From Planctomycetaceae bacterium (GTDB lineage Bacteria; Planctomycetota; Planctomycetia; Pirellulales; UBA1268), in NCBI GenBank assembly GCA_947453375.1, contig CANGGT010000012.1, positions 1 through 41,016 on the forward strand: a DNA stretch of 41,016 nucleotides, given 5' to 3'. Positions 23,201 through 32,552 of this stretch are shown here, piece by piece. The position numbers were made by a program, and so were the translations under genes. The notes beneath the pieces are model-generated. The model did no database searches and was not told the origin of the DNA. It worked only from the letters and a program-made list of their open reading frames with translations. The stretch's first letter is position 1, and every line of letters begins with the position of its first letter.

Positions 23201-25482
23201 CAGTCCGTCAGGAAGACCGACTTGAGTGAGGCGAAGAGTGTCTCGCAAGCGGAGCACAGTTCGTCGATCTTGTCGACCGACGCCGTCAGCGTGGGCTCGC
23301 TATTGCCGGTCGTCACCATGGCATCGACGGCCTGTTCCAGTTGCTCGACAGCCGTCAGCAGCGCCACGATGTCGGCGGGCTTCCTGCCGAGTCCTCCGCT
23401 CTCCAGGTCGCCCTGCTGGCGGACGGCGTGCCGCAACTCCTCGACCCACCATGTGACCAGAAAGGGACGTTCTGCCCTCACCTCATCGAGCAATTCCAAT
23501 GCCCGGATTTTCCGTGCGGAGAGCATCGACCGTTGATCGAAGGCCTCGATTCCTTCCCGTGACAACGCCACGGCCTTGTCGATGTTCGCTGCCCCGCCCA
23601 CGAACACGAGGTCAAACGCCGCTCTCATCGCGGCGTTGCCCCGGTTCGCCAGATCCTGTGTCCCGATGATTCGATCGACTCGTACGTCCTGGGCGTACAC
23701 TGACTCGCGCGATTTCGAGACCAACCGGATGAAGTCGCGGAAAGCTTCCGGCTGCCGCTGCCAGTCATCGGTATCCGCCCAACGCGTCAGCATCCTGAGG
23801 AAGTGGATTTGCCCGGGGTTGAACGCGGCGCCCTCGGGGCGATTGCCGACGCACTCCAACCAACGCACCACGGTCTCCCGATCGACTGCAGCGTTGGTCT
23901 CGCACTTCTCCACCAGCCATAGCCATGCGGCCTCGGCGCGGAGCATCCAACGGTCGACATCCTCGGTCATCGCCGGCGGAGTCGCCGCTTTATTGCGTGG
24001 TTCGTTGAGGGCGATGTGGCGTTCCACGGAAGCCAGCCAGGCTCGCACATCGTCGTCCTGCCGCTCCCTCGCCATATTCGATCTCTTGTACGCCAGTCGG
24101 ATCCCGGGGAGCAGTCGCGCGTTGGAGATCAAGGGGAGATTCAGGGCCGTCTCCAACCGTTGGACGGTCGTGTCAACGTCGACCTGCTCGTCACGAAAAG
24201 CCGCTCCTGCCGTACGGAGATGCTCTGCGCGCATGAGCAGGTGGAGATAGGAGGCCCAGAGCAACGGCCGCTCCCGAACAGCGGTTGGCCGCAACCTCTC
24301 GGCGGCCCGCCACCGCTCTGCGAGCCACGTGTCGCTGTCGGAACCGGAGTCCATTTGCACGTCGAGCGCGGGGGAGCGTGTCGAAGTCCATGCAACGGCG
24401 ACATCGGCGTCGCGGTTGGTTGGCGACGCGATCAGCACGGGTGTCTGCCGGTCGCCGAGCGTCGCCACCGCCCAACGGTCGACGCGAACCGCGAGGTACG
24501 CGGCGAGTTCCCGGAGGCCGACACGGCCATTGGCATCGCCCCAGGGCCTGGCATCTGCCGCGCCGCGCAGGCCTCGAACGAACTCCATCATGGCGCCGCT
24601 CGCGCCCTGGGTAGCGCTCGAGTAGGAGTGCTGGCCCGTCGCTGCCGGCATCATGACCCACAGTCGCTTCAGCGTGGAGCCTGCCATGATCGCTTCCACG
24701 GCGGGAGTGAAGGCTCCATCGTCGACGCCGAGCGGCCAGTCGGTCGACGGCCTGCAGGCATCGAGTACCACCAGAATGCCAACGCGTTCCGGAAGGGCAT
24801 CGCGGAATCCGGCCAGCAGTCGGTCGACCTGGAGGTAGGAGTCTTCGGAGGATCCCATCGGATCCTCGGAGTTTCCCGGTGGGATGATGCAGGGGCGCCC
24901 CTTGTCGTCGAGGGTGCCAAGAGCGGTGAGATAGACGATCGCCATGTTGCCGTCAGGCCCGCCGGGCTTGCTCTGACGAAGTGTCGAGGTGAGCGAGTCG
25001 AGCATCTCGTCGGCAGTCGCCGTGACGAGCGACGGGCTGACGTCGAAGATCTCTGCCGAGCCAGGAAAGAAACTCTTTCCAGAGCTTGCCAGAGAGGCCA
25101 GCAGCATGCGGTCTTCTTCGGCCTGCGGGATGATGGCGAGCGGGGGGCGATAATTCGTCACGCTTCCCACGACGATCGGCACCTGGCGATTGACCGTCAG
25201 GAGCATCCGGACGAGCAGCACGATGAGGGCGATCGCAGCGACCGTGAGGAGGATTCGCCTCACCATGAGCCACAACGAACCGGTCCGCTTCGGCACGTCG
25301 TTTTTGCCGCGCCAGGACGTTTGGCCGGTGAGCGCGGCCATCGTCGACCCGGGGGTGGAGCGACCCGCAGCGGCAGGAGCACGATGGCCGGCGTGGCCGG
25401 TACGCCATGAGTGGGCGGCCGCCGGGGGGCTTCCGTGGGAGCCGCTGCCCTTGTCGTCTGATTGTTCGGATGAATGGCTCAT
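20284..25482 (-). CDS. Giant membrane protein: degenerate caspase-like domain plus VWA domain
   Basis: 1732 aa from the ATG at 25482; the frame is open to 25734, but that would overlap upstream coding. A disordered cytoplasmic N-terminus of about 70 residues precedes one transmembrane helix (76-96), so the rest is outside. Residues 115-350 resemble a C14 caspase-like domain: VVLDACRPS keeps the Cys (C243), but the His motif is YLTALGT, with Leu188 where His is expected. A long helical middle follows. A von Willebrand A domain begins around residue 1170 with an intact MIDAS start DCSGSMG and VVTDGAND. The C-terminus is beta-rich. It shares N-terminal architecture with the 27420-32552 product. 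It lies at the end of a minus-strand cluster divergent from tssK, so a role in the T6SS envelope complex is inferred. Confidence 0.8.
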   Translation of the reverse strand: MSHSSEQSDDKGSGSHGSPPAAAHSWRTGHAGHRAPAAAGRSTPGSTMAALTGQTSWRGKNDVPKRTGSLWLMVRRILLTVAAIALIVLLVRMLLTVNRQVPIVVGSVTNYRPPLAIIPQAEEDRMLLASLASSGKSFFPGSAEIFDVSPSLVTATADEMLDSLTSTLRQSKPGGPDGNMAIVYLTALGTLDDKGRPCIIPPGNSEDPMGSSEDSYLQVDRLLAGFRDALPERVGILVVLDACRPSTDWPLGVDDGAFTPAVEAIMAGSTLKRLWVMMPAATGQHSYSSATQGASGAMMEFVRGLRGAADARPWGDANGRVGLRELAAYLAVRVDRWAVATLGDRQTPVLIASPTNRDADVAVAWTSTRSPALDVQMDSGSDSDTWLAERWRAAERLRPTAVRERPLLWASYLHLLMRAEHLRTAGAAFRDEQVDVDTTVQRLETALNLPLISNARLLPGIRLAYKRSNMARERQDDDVRAWLASVERHIALNEPRNKAATPPAMTEDVDRWMLRAEAAWLWLVEKCETNAAVDRETVVRWLECVGNRPEGAAFNPGQIHFLRMLTRWADTDDWQRQPEAFRDFIRLVSKSRESVYAQDVRVDRIIGTQDLANRGNAAMRAAFDLVFVGGAANIDKAVALSREGIEAFDQRSMLSARKIRALELLDEVRAERPFLVTWWVEELRHAVRQQGDLESGGLGRKPADIVALLTAVEQLEQAVDAMVTTGNSEPTLTASVDKIDELCSACETLFASLKSVFLTDCADLATQAPDGPRTYGRIRRILGVPLVLGDLRMRLLRRADNLDRRQAALLAREAFLSDEPLPPVDPAAVVAGWIPWRNQLTHPILPVLATDATGASSLPTTAADIATNVGRQVTAVRSAARSLPAIIADFDRQRAELDVGNHESDAKVLTLLARGSRVSRRLAAVAGQRSRIGDGTTPTQRYFAAAWHQRLLKHAETTLEEFWGGVEPDEPVYCFHKARVLLESAGEIVRSNGITFGDRDRNRLAAEINAVASQWNGFATLELTPNRLILPSARDVEPPRNKASLTARPGVPLGLASLWLSESVAGPPLALLQRNTTDVSPGAARPGPASRTGVRVVSRPEEAPWQLDSDAARSIELNRTAVLDMTAWYRGHRMVVGLPVAAASASRTIEWEASPRLETRITVRGDLPQAQSVAIIFDCSGSMGQRLADGRTRLDAGRAAVAELLASMAKSGHWDVSLWLYGHRTKWSRDKEGKYVAGLTNSGAATKAAAERAGTPFTLVPGDDVEQVLPMQALTAAAAERIGMTLAPIEPGGETPLYLAISEALSTDFDRGRTDLPGHILVVTDGANDQTGGRFVTAAAVEDQLARKNGRRRVPLRIDVVGFGFAPNATDRASRMDDVRNLAMSSGGRFFEAANAETLAKSLRESLRVMQWKVQGPEAPRESVGLGSSIMVPPPLVGRPQAYEAVLESGASPPRRGFEAEGGEALDLYVGGGGRRLEFRRYDGGTEQGLRDSRTNLFAPSDPQRLCFVGAHLASRAGDSIRFPLSVQNANAAEFSPRPTEAWVEITPRSGEGSVGAPFVFYDLSFQQNRPVPVLDLLATRWPRSADRAEIRAWLRFTKTPSDVTVPLAELTPGVERRLELASLPGSELRITLAPAETADQVQLSVVENHPAPLADKLPCLRVCVSPACMRAVHIVEPETGRVRHLFTVRAVGGRVSQDCQLLITDKQRVLNGAVSLTATGEAPLTVPVPAE

Positions 25483-25645
25483 TGGTGTTGCTGGGCGGAA
25501 TTCTGCGCGCCTGGCATGTTGCCGATCATCGAGCCACGCGGAAGATCCACGCGGAAGATCATTGTTGCACGTCGACGCGTGGGAGCGGATGTCGGTGTCG
25601 GCGGGCGTCGCACCGTGGCGCCCGATCGCGAGCCACGAGGGGCCG

Positions 25646-27181
25646 TCATGGAGTGTCGTGTCCGGGGGCGGCGCTCGGGCGGGCGGCCTCTGCTGGGGAC
25701 GGCGAAACGGTCCAGTTGCCTCGGGAGAAGCCACCTTTCATTCTTGATCGCTCGAGGCCCTTGGTGGGCGGCTGGGTTGAGTCTGCCGGAGTCGGCCGTA
25801 GTTCGGCGGACTCCCCATGGAAGGCATCGCGTGCCGCTGGCTGGGGGCTCGCTGCGGGGGGGAAGTCCGCGGCCCGACGCAGTAACGGTGTATGTCGGAG
25901 AGGATTCCGGAGGTGATCGGGGCCGCCAAGCTCGCCGTTAAATGCCGATCCGGCGGTGCCGCGGAGAAACTCCGTGTGGTTGGCCGGGAGGGTCTGCTGG
26001 TGACCGGCAGTCTGTTCGCTTCCCCCGAGGGAATCGACGAGAGTCTCAGCCGGTTCGGGTGGAGACGGCGCTTCTTCGGCATCTGCCATGGCGTCTCGGT
26101 CAGGAACCGCCGCTGCCGGTAACCTCACCAAAACGCTGCGGGCTGCGGGCATGGCGGTGGATGCGGGAGGGGGCGGGATCATCTCCGGCTCCTGAGCCGG
26201 CGCCGGCGCGGGGAGTCGGTGGTGATGCTCGGGCCGCGGGGGCTCGATGGGCCGATCCTCGAAGCAGGGGACACCGAGCGGGAGCGACGCGGCGTCGGAC
26301 GGTTGCGTTTCCCTGTTGTCATCGGCCGGCGGCATCTCCCGGACGACGTGATCCATGGCGGCCTCGCCGTCCGTTACGCCTTCACAACCACAGGCACAGG
26401 CGTTGCAGGCATCGAGGGCAAGTTCGGCCAAGTCTCGAACCCTTTTGCTCGGCTCGAGAAAGCACCCCATGTCGTCCCGCCCATACGCGAGCTTCATCAA
26501 CTTGTCGCGCATCTCCGGTCCACAGCACGAGCCCCGTCTTTCGGCACACGGACAATCTTCTTTGGCAGGATCTTCGCACTCGTCGCCGAACGCGCTTCTC
26601 ATGGCCTTCTTGAGATGATGCTTGTGCTCCTTGGGGGGAGCCTTTCCGCACAGTCGCTCCACGGCTTCGCACACTTTTTTCTCGCAGTTTTTCTTCAGGT
26701 CCGCACAGCTTTCGCATATCCCTTTCGCCTTGCGGACCGCCTTCTTCTGCTCGCGCGACTGACAAACCTCGGACGTTTGCAGGACCGCCTTCACGGCTTC
26801 GTACCTGACCTGCTCGTCCGGGTCGTCCATGGCGGCGATGAGCGCGGGCATGACCTCGGGGTGCTCCGGGGTGCACCCGATGCCGGCCAAGTATCTGAGG
26901 GCAGCCTTCTTCTTGGGAATCTCATGCTTGGCTGCCTTCGCCTTGGCGGCAGCCTGAATCGCCGGATTGGCAGACTGCTGAGCCACGGCATTCATGGCGA
27001 GCGGATTCGGCACGCCCAGAAAGCTCCAGATCGTCAAAGGAGCGGCGGCCGTTTGGGCCTCGGATGTCGGCCCGAAGAGACAGCCGATTGAGAACGCGAC
27101 AGCGAAGACCGCTACGCATGCCCGGTTGAGCGGGGCGAGCGATCTCCTGCCGGCATGGCCAAGCCCCGCTGGCGATCGCAT
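25646..27181 (-). CDS. Secreted Cys-rich HEAT-repeat-like protein
   Basis: 511 aa with a signal peptide (CVAVFAVAFSIGCLFG, cleavage near SEAQ). Residues about 45-135 carry TIWSFLGVPNPL and then HEAT-like helices (KKAALRYLAGIGC, PEVMPALIAAMDDPDEQVRY, EAVKAVL). This resembles secreted planctomycete HEAT-type proteins whose function is unknown. About 17 Cys fall between residues 105 and 275 (for example ICESCADLKKNC, DCPCAERRGSCC, ACNACACGC), enough for a heavily disulfide-bonded or metal-binding domain. The last 230 residues are Pro/Ala-rich and probably disordered. It sits between the two giant caspase-like genes on the same strand, suggesting an extracytoplasmic partner for them. Confidence 0.75.
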   Translation of the reverse strand: MRSPAGLGHAGRRSLAPLNRACVAVFAVAFSIGCLFGPTSEAQTAAAPLTIWSFLGVPNPLAMNAVAQQSANPAIQAAAKAKAAKHEIPKKKAALRYLAGIGCTPEHPEVMPALIAAMDDPDEQVRYEAVKAVLQTSEVCQSREQKKAVRKAKGICESCADLKKNCEKKVCEAVERLCGKAPPKEHKHHLKKAMRSAFGDECEDPAKEDCPCAERRGSCCGPEMRDKLMKLAYGRDDMGCFLEPSKRVRDLAELALDACNACACGCEGVTDGEAAMDHVVREMPPADDNRETQPSDAASLPLGVPCFEDRPIEPPRPEHHHRLPAPAPAQEPEMIPPPPASTAMPAARSVLVRLPAAAVPDRDAMADAEEAPSPPEPAETLVDSLGGSEQTAGHQQTLPANHTEFLRGTAGSAFNGELGGPDHLRNPLRHTPLLRRAADFPPAASPQPAARDAFHGESAELRPTPADSTQPPTKGLERSRMKGGFSRGNWTVSPSPAEAARPSAAPGHDTP

Positions 27182-27215
27182 TCGGTTGGTGTCTCCAGCA
27201 CCGACGCAGCGTCAG

Positions 27216-27236
27216 CCCGGCAACGCGTTTGCCGGG
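27216..27236 (-). terminator. Hairpin between two minus-strand T6SS-cluster genes
   Basis: CCCGGCAA (27216-27223) pairs with TTGCCGGG (27229-27236) around a CGCGT loop, in the 238-base gap between the 27420-32552 and 25646-27181 genes. There is no U-run. It may separate their expression or mark mRNA processing. The rest of the gap shows nothing clear. Confidence 0.4.
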
Positions 27237-27419
27237 TGGAGCGACACATCGAACCGGTTCTTTATCGGCGGAAAGCGAGGGTGACTTGAGGGGATTGCAC
27301 GGATGGAGCGGTTGGAGTCATTGTCCCGGATTCTCCAGGCCTAACGATGCCAGCGAATCTGCCGGCGAAGGTGGATTTCGGAGCGGAGCCCCGCCTGGGA
27401 CCGGCCCTGCCGACGGCGT

Positions 27420-30400
27420 CTACTTCAGTTCGAGCGTCACGCTGGCAGCCGGGGCTGGGGCAGCCTCGATCGTGACCGGTGTCGGTTCGACCTTGCGCAT
27501 CCGATTGCGCACCGCCGCCTGCACCGAAGCCTTGTATTGTCCCGGTTCCAAATCGTCGAACCGGAAGACTCCACCCGCGCGGGTCTTGGTGGTCCGATCG
27601 CCTCCTGGGCCACTGAGAACGACCGGTAGTTCGGGTTCGCCGCGGCCAGACAGCATGACTTTGCCAGTGAGTGAGTTCGAGGTGCTGGCCGCTTCCGCCC
27701 CCACCTCGAGCCAGATACGGGCCGGGGGATCGGAGAGCCCCACCGCGTCGGTGGCCCGAACAAGGACGGGCAGGCGGACGCCGAAGGGAAGCTTCTTCGA
27801 GTCGATCCGCACCTCGTAGTTCGTGCCGCCGAGCCAGGCAGCCGGTTGCCACTCCTTCGGGAGCCCTTTCCCCTCGGTGTCGATCGCCCACTCGACCGAC
27901 TTCAGCCCAGACACACCTGGCCTGCGTCGTTCTGGCGGGATGAGGTAGCCGTCAGACGAATCGTCGGAGGCTTGGATTGGCACCACGAGCGGCTTGCCGA
28001 CCGTCGCACGCACCGACGGGGGCACCTTGACGACTGGTGCTTGGCCGTCGAAAACCAGCACACGGGAGTCGACGAGGGGGGATGACAAACCGGCGATCAC
28101 GAGCCTCGCTTCGGCCGTTACATCGACATTCGCAAAGCCCTCACCGGATGCGGGAACAGTCCAGTCGTCGACGAGCGTCTTGATCGCCAGCGATGCCCCC
28201 GCCGTCGGCGGTTGGAGCGTGAAGCTCACCTGCCGGGCATGGGTAGCGCTCCAGACGATCCTTTCCTCGCCCTGATCCCCCAAGCCGGCACCGATCTGTC
28301 GCAGCACGATCGCGACGGCGCCACCGATGGTTGCTCCGCCGAGAAACGTGTCGGCGGGGGCGTCGACCGCCAGACGCATCGGCACCGTGGCGATCGGGGC
28401 CTTGAGCAATGTCTGCGGTGCGGAGGGGGTGATGATTCGGATCTGCCGCCAGTCGTGCTGCGGTCCCTGTGGTCGAAGGTGTGCGGCCGATGAGCATTCG
28501 ACGGCGAAGTTGAAAGCTCGGGGGTAACCATCGACGTCGAGCGAGAAGCGGGCGGTGCCCTGGTCGGGGCCATTCCATGAGGCGATGACGTCGCTCATCG
28601 GCGCGGCGGTCGTCAGGACTGCACCGGGCTTGCGGGGAACGACGGCGCCCACTCCGGAGACGGGCAGGGATCCACCTGGAGTCGTCTCGCCATCGGGCTC
28701 CCGGAGGGTTACGCGGGTTCCATCCGGCGGAAGCAGCGAGGCATTTCCGCCGACGGGCTCGAGGGACACGGTGATCGTGCGGGCGCGTTCGTCGTACCGG
28801 GCTACGGCCGAGATGAGGTCCCGAGGGTGTCGGGCCTCGAGCGAGATTCGCGTGATCATTGGCCGCTCTCCGGCCGGCGCCTGTGGGTCGCGTACGACGA
28901 GTGCTAGATCGGGACCGATCTCCCCGCCGGCGTTGCCGACCGCCTGAGAGGAGGGCGGAGGGAGTTCCAGGGCGACGGTCGCCCCGGCGGCCGATGGCTG
29001 CGATGCCGATGGCTCGACGGGCTTCTTGGGGGACTGTTCGCCGCCTTCGATCGCGAAGACGAGAGGCACGATTTGGCCGCCCCGATCGAGCTTCACGCCC
29101 GTCGCCCGCGCGAGTGGTTTGGCGGACGATCTCCCGGCGAGCAGGGCCGCTTCGGCATCGGCCCAGGCCTGATTCCGTCCATCGAGCGACGGCGTGCTGG
29201 ATATCGAGTGGAGTTCGACATCAACCGTACGGACGGCGCCTGCCACGGCCTCCAGTCCGAGTTCCCATGCCGTCACCCGACCGGATGAGCCATTGAGCGA
29301 GAGTTGGAAGGTCGTCGTCTCGGCTACGGCCACGTCACGAACGACTTGCGACACCCTGGAGGCCCTTACCCACCCGTTCTCGCCGGGGATCCCCGCGATG
29401 CTGCCGATGCCGCCACGCGCCGCAACGAACACGCTGCGTTCCGATGGCATTGGCAGCGAGCAGGCGGCCTTCTCCACATAGTCATCGGCCGTGAGCATCG
29501 CGGTGAGCGGCGTCACGCTGGCTCGGACGGCCGCGTTCGCGCGTTGCTGGGGCACCACCTGCAGTGCGAGCATGCCTCCCCTCCAGGGCAGGTCGTTGAG
29601 GGGGACGGAGACACCCTCGTTGAGCTTGGTGCCATCAGGAAGCCGCACCGCCACCTGCGCGGGATCGAAGCCCAGCGTGAGGGCAGACGCGGCGGGGACG
29701 CTTGCGGCGTCCGAGACGGAGATCTGGATATCGGTGGCAATGCCGAGGCGTGGGGGCGCGGAATCGGGGATCTGTATCCGCAGGCCGTAGCGGAGGGCAG
29801 CGGACCTGCGGTTCATTCCTGCCGTCATGCGATCGCCGACCAAAGCGGCATCGCGCGGGTCGATCATCCGCAGCAATCCGCCGAGTCGGTCGGCATCGAC
29901 GGCGGTTGCGCGCCCTTTTTCGGTGTCACTGAGGCGGGCTGCCGTTACCGCCGCCCGCTCGAAGAGTCTTGTCAGTCGGGCCGACAGTTTTGCTGCGGCG
30001 TCTCTGGCCGCAGCTTCGTCGCCAGCCGCATTCTCGAGCAAGGCGATGGCACGCCGGGTGGCAGCGATGTCGTCGAGCGTCGGTTGAAGGGTTGTCGGCG
30101 CGCGCTCCGATCCCACCGTGGCATTGATTCCCGAGGCATCGACGAGATCGACGACGGCGGCCGCGAGCGCGGCACAGTTTTTCCAGCCGGCACTGTCGAT
30201 GGTGCGGGACCCGGCTGGCAGCAGAGGGGGACGGCCAGTGGCCTGCATCGCCATAGCGGTATCGGCCCCACCCTCGGCGCCGTTGCCGTTCGCTCCCTTG
30301 TTGCCGGCCGCGGCGGCGGGGACGATCGGCAGAAGCATGGCGCGCTGGCTGGCATCGGGCAGTCGGGATCGAAGGAGAATCATCCGGTCATTGAGCGGAA

Positions 30401-32552
30401 TCCGTGCCGTGGAACCGGCTTCTGCAGTCAGGCTGGCGAGCAATTGATCCTGGAGGGATCGCATCAGCAGCGTCTGCGAGAGCATGTTCTGGGTGGCTGT
30501 GGTGAGCGGATCGAGACGGGTCGAATCACTTTCGGTTCGAGAGATCGTGGACGCGTTGGCGATCGCATCACTCAATCGTGCGATGCGGGCGATGAACCCG
30601 TCGATCAGCCCGGGGTCGATGAACAGGGGGCCGGCACCGCCGGATAGTCGACCGATGACGTCAAGCATCGACCAGCCGAGTTCGACGGCATCGTTGCGGG
30701 CAGCAATGGCGGCCTGGAGTGGCTTGGGGGCGCTCGACCACGCCTGAGGAAGGCCGGCAGCGTTGGCAGCGCGGCGGGCGGCGGCCAGCGTCTCGGCCGG
30801 CGGCGAACCAGCCAGGATGGCAAGGCCTTTCGGCGTTGTGTCGTCGATGCTTAAAGTTGCCGCGTTGAATCTCTGCAAGGCCGCCCGGGCACGATCCGCC
30901 ACGGGGCCTTCGAGACCGGCATCCGTGGTCGCAGCAGCGACGGTGGACGCCGCTTGACGCCAGAGGTGCGGGGCATAGTCGATCACGGACGGCCGCGGAG
31001 CCAAGGTGGGGGGCGGCCCGGTGCGGCTCGTCAGGGAGTTCAGCAGTTCCCAGGGATCATCGCTGCGGCGTTGGATGGGCGCCACTGGCTGGGATGGTGC
31101 CGGAGGAGAAGGCGCTGGCGTCTGGGCCACCGGAGTCGCCTCCCCGGACGTTCCCGCCACCGGCAACTCAGCCTGCGGAATGCCCGCGTTCGACGGCGGG
31201 GCGGGGAGCGTGGGTGAAGGGGCGGGGGCGTCGATGGCCGCTGGCTGTGCTGCCGGCGTGGCTGCTGTCGCGGCGGTGGCCGATAAAGGAGGGATGACGG
31301 CAGCCTGCGAATCCGAGGTTGATGCGTCCGCTTTCACGGGGTCGGCTGTGGCCGTCGTCGAGGCCGGGGCCGACGCCGAGGCAGTCGTCGAGGATGGTGG
31401 AGCGGGGGCCGGGGCGGCGGGGATCGGCGGCTTCGTCGGCGCACCGCCCGGCAAAAGACCGCGGAGCGTAGCCAGAGCGCCGCCGGCGGTCGGGGAAACC
31501 CGGACCAGCCGGATGTTTCGGGGAATGTCGCGAAGATCGACCCTTCCGGTCCCGAGTTTCCAGACCACGGGCCGCTGCGGTGCGCGTCCGCCGGAAGAGC
31601 GCCGCGACCATTCCGAGGTCCAGGCGACGACAAACGGCGCGAGTTCGTGGAGTTCGACGACGCGGTCTCCGTCGCCCCAGGGGGCCTGATCGGCGGCGCC
31701 CGCGAGTCCTTGCTCGAGGGCGGCCGAGAAGAACGTCCGTTTCTCCGTGCCGCTTGCACCGGAATACTGGAGGGTGTCGTGCGATGCGATCACCCAGTTC
31801 TGGCCGTTGGCACGAAGCGGCGGCCCCTCGAGGTCGCGGTCCAAGTGCCGCGGCACGAGGCCGCACAAGACACCGATTCTCGGATCCCAGCGGAGGTTTC
31901 CCAGGTCGATGGCGACCAGCGTCGTCAGGCTCGCTGCGGAGCCAATCGATTCGACGATGTCACGGATCGGCACCAGCTCGCGGAGTCCCTCGCCGCGGAG
32001 CGTCGCGTCGGTTGCGACCAGACATGCGTGACCGCCGAGCGGATCGGGTCGTTCGTTCCCATCGGCGTCGAGCAGCGGCGGGGGCACCAGGCACTGTCCG
32101 CGGACATACGCGATCATCGAATCTTTGCCGCGGAGGGGCATCTTCACACAGAAACCGTGGAGCCGATCGCGGAGCGCCTCCACGGTATCGAAGTCCTTCA
32201 GTGGCAGGAGCTCGGAGGAGAGCGATGGTGCCAGTCGACCGGACAGCGACGCTGCGAGTGCCGACATGTCCTGGTGTGAGAACGGCACAGCCGGCAGCAC
32301 GTCGAGCGTCGATCCGTCCACGACGAGAGCGACGCCAGCCGTCTGCCAGGAGAACAGGGGAGCCACGATCAGGGCCGTTGAAAGCACGAGGGCTGCCAGA
32401 GCGGCAAGCGCCAGTCCGGCGCCGGCCGCGACCTTCCGCCTTACGGGGCGGGGAGAGGACGAGGGGCCGGCTCGCCACCGGTCCTGACGCTCCCGAAGGG
32501 CATCGGCATCCGGTACTGCGGGCCCGGTTTGGGTGCGAGTTGGCTCGTTCAT
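27420..32552 (-). CDS. Giant membrane protein with a caspase-like domain lacking both catalytic residues
   Basis: 1710 aa. A short cytoplasmic N-terminus, one transmembrane helix (about 44-66, LALAALAALVLSTALIVAPL) and a very large extracytoplasmic part. Residues about 75-350 align in pattern with the caspase-like region of the 20284-25482 product: IAYVRGQ stands at the His motif, VAIDLGN at the Cys motif, and the shared APWGDGDRVVELHELAPFV corresponds to RPWGDANGRVGLRELAAYL. Neither catalytic residue is kept. A Pro/Ala/Ser/Thr linker (about 370-505) leads to long helical segments and Ig-like beta regions. The last 75 residues look like a carboxypeptidase-regulatory-like fold (GVFRFDDLEPGQYKASV). 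It is the first gene of the minus cluster, divergent from tssK by 161 bp. An envelope scaffold role is inferred. Confidence 0.8.
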   Translation of the reverse strand: MNEPTRTQTGPAVPDADALRERQDRWRAGPSSSPRPVRRKVAAGAGLALAALAALVLSTALIVAPLFSWQTAGVALVVDGSTLDVLPAVPFSHQDMSALAASLSGRLAPSLSSELLPLKDFDTVEALRDRLHGFCVKMPLRGKDSMIAYVRGQCLVPPPLLDADGNERPDPLGGHACLVATDATLRGEGLRELVPIRDIVESIGSAASLTTLVAIDLGNLRWDPRIGVLCGLVPRHLDRDLEGPPLRANGQNWVIASHDTLQYSGASGTEKRTFFSAALEQGLAGAADQAPWGDGDRVVELHELAPFVVAWTSEWSRRSSGGRAPQRPVVWKLGTGRVDLRDIPRNIRLVRVSPTAGGALATLRGLLPGGAPTKPPIPAAPAPAPPSSTTASASAPASTTATADPVKADASTSDSQAAVIPPLSATAATAATPAAQPAAIDAPAPSPTLPAPPSNAGIPQAELPVAGTSGEATPVAQTPAPSPPAPSQPVAPIQRRSDDPWELLNSLTSRTGPPPTLAPRPSVIDYAPHLWRQAASTVAAATTDAGLEGPVADRARAALQRFNAATLSIDDTTPKGLAILAGSPPAETLAAARRAANAAGLPQAWSSAPKPLQAAIAARNDAVELGWSMLDVIGRLSGGAGPLFIDPGLIDGFIARIARLSDAIANASTISRTESDSTRLDPLTTATQNMLSQTLLMRSLQDQLLASLTAEAGSTARIPLNDRMILLRSRLPDASQRAMLLPIVPAAAAGNKGANGNGAEGGADTAMAMQATGRPPLLPAGSRTIDSAGWKNCAALAAAVVDLVDASGINATVGSERAPTTLQPTLDDIAATRRAIALLENAAGDEAAARDAAAKLSARLTRLFERAAVTAARLSDTEKGRATAVDADRLGGLLRMIDPRDAALVGDRMTAGMNRRSAALRYGLRIQIPDSAPPRLGIATDIQISVSDAASVPAASALTLGFDPAQVAVRLPDGTKLNEGVSVPLNDLPWRGGMLALQVVPQQRANAAVRASVTPLTAMLTADDYVEKAACSLPMPSERSVFVAARGGIGSIAGIPGENGWVRASRVSQVVRDVAVAETTTFQLSLNGSSGRVTAWELGLEAVAGAVRTVDVELHSISSTPSLDGRNQAWADAEAALLAGRSSAKPLARATGVKLDRGGQIVPLVFAIEGGEQSPKKPVEPSASQPSAAGATVALELPPPSSQAVGNAGGEIGPDLALVVRDPQAPAGERPMITRISLEARHPRDLISAVARYDERARTITVSLEPVGGNASLLPPDGTRVTLREPDGETTPGGSLPVSGVGAVVPRKPGAVLTTAAPMSDVIASWNGPDQGTARFSLDVDGYPRAFNFAVECSSAAHLRPQGPQHDWRQIRIITPSAPQTLLKAPIATVPMRLAVDAPADTFLGGATIGGAVAIVLRQIGAGLGDQGEERIVWSATHARQVSFTLQPPTAGASLAIKTLVDDWTVPASGEGFANVDVTAEARLVIAGLSSPLVDSRVLVFDGQAPVVKVPPSVRATVGKPLVVPIQASDDSSDGYLIPPERRRPGVSGLKSVEWAIDTEGKGLPKEWQPAAWLGGTNYEVRIDSKKLPFGVRLPVLVRATDAVGLSDPPARIWLEVGAEAASTSNSLTGKVMLSGRGEPELPVVLSGPGGDRTTKTRAGGVFRFDDLEPGQYKASVQAAVRNRMRKVEPTPVTIEAAPAPAASVTLELK

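Noticed and set aside
27420-32552. Long plus-strand frames such as 29304-30647 as genes
   Set aside because: They are antisense to the giant membrane protein, Gly/Arg-rich and lack any domain.
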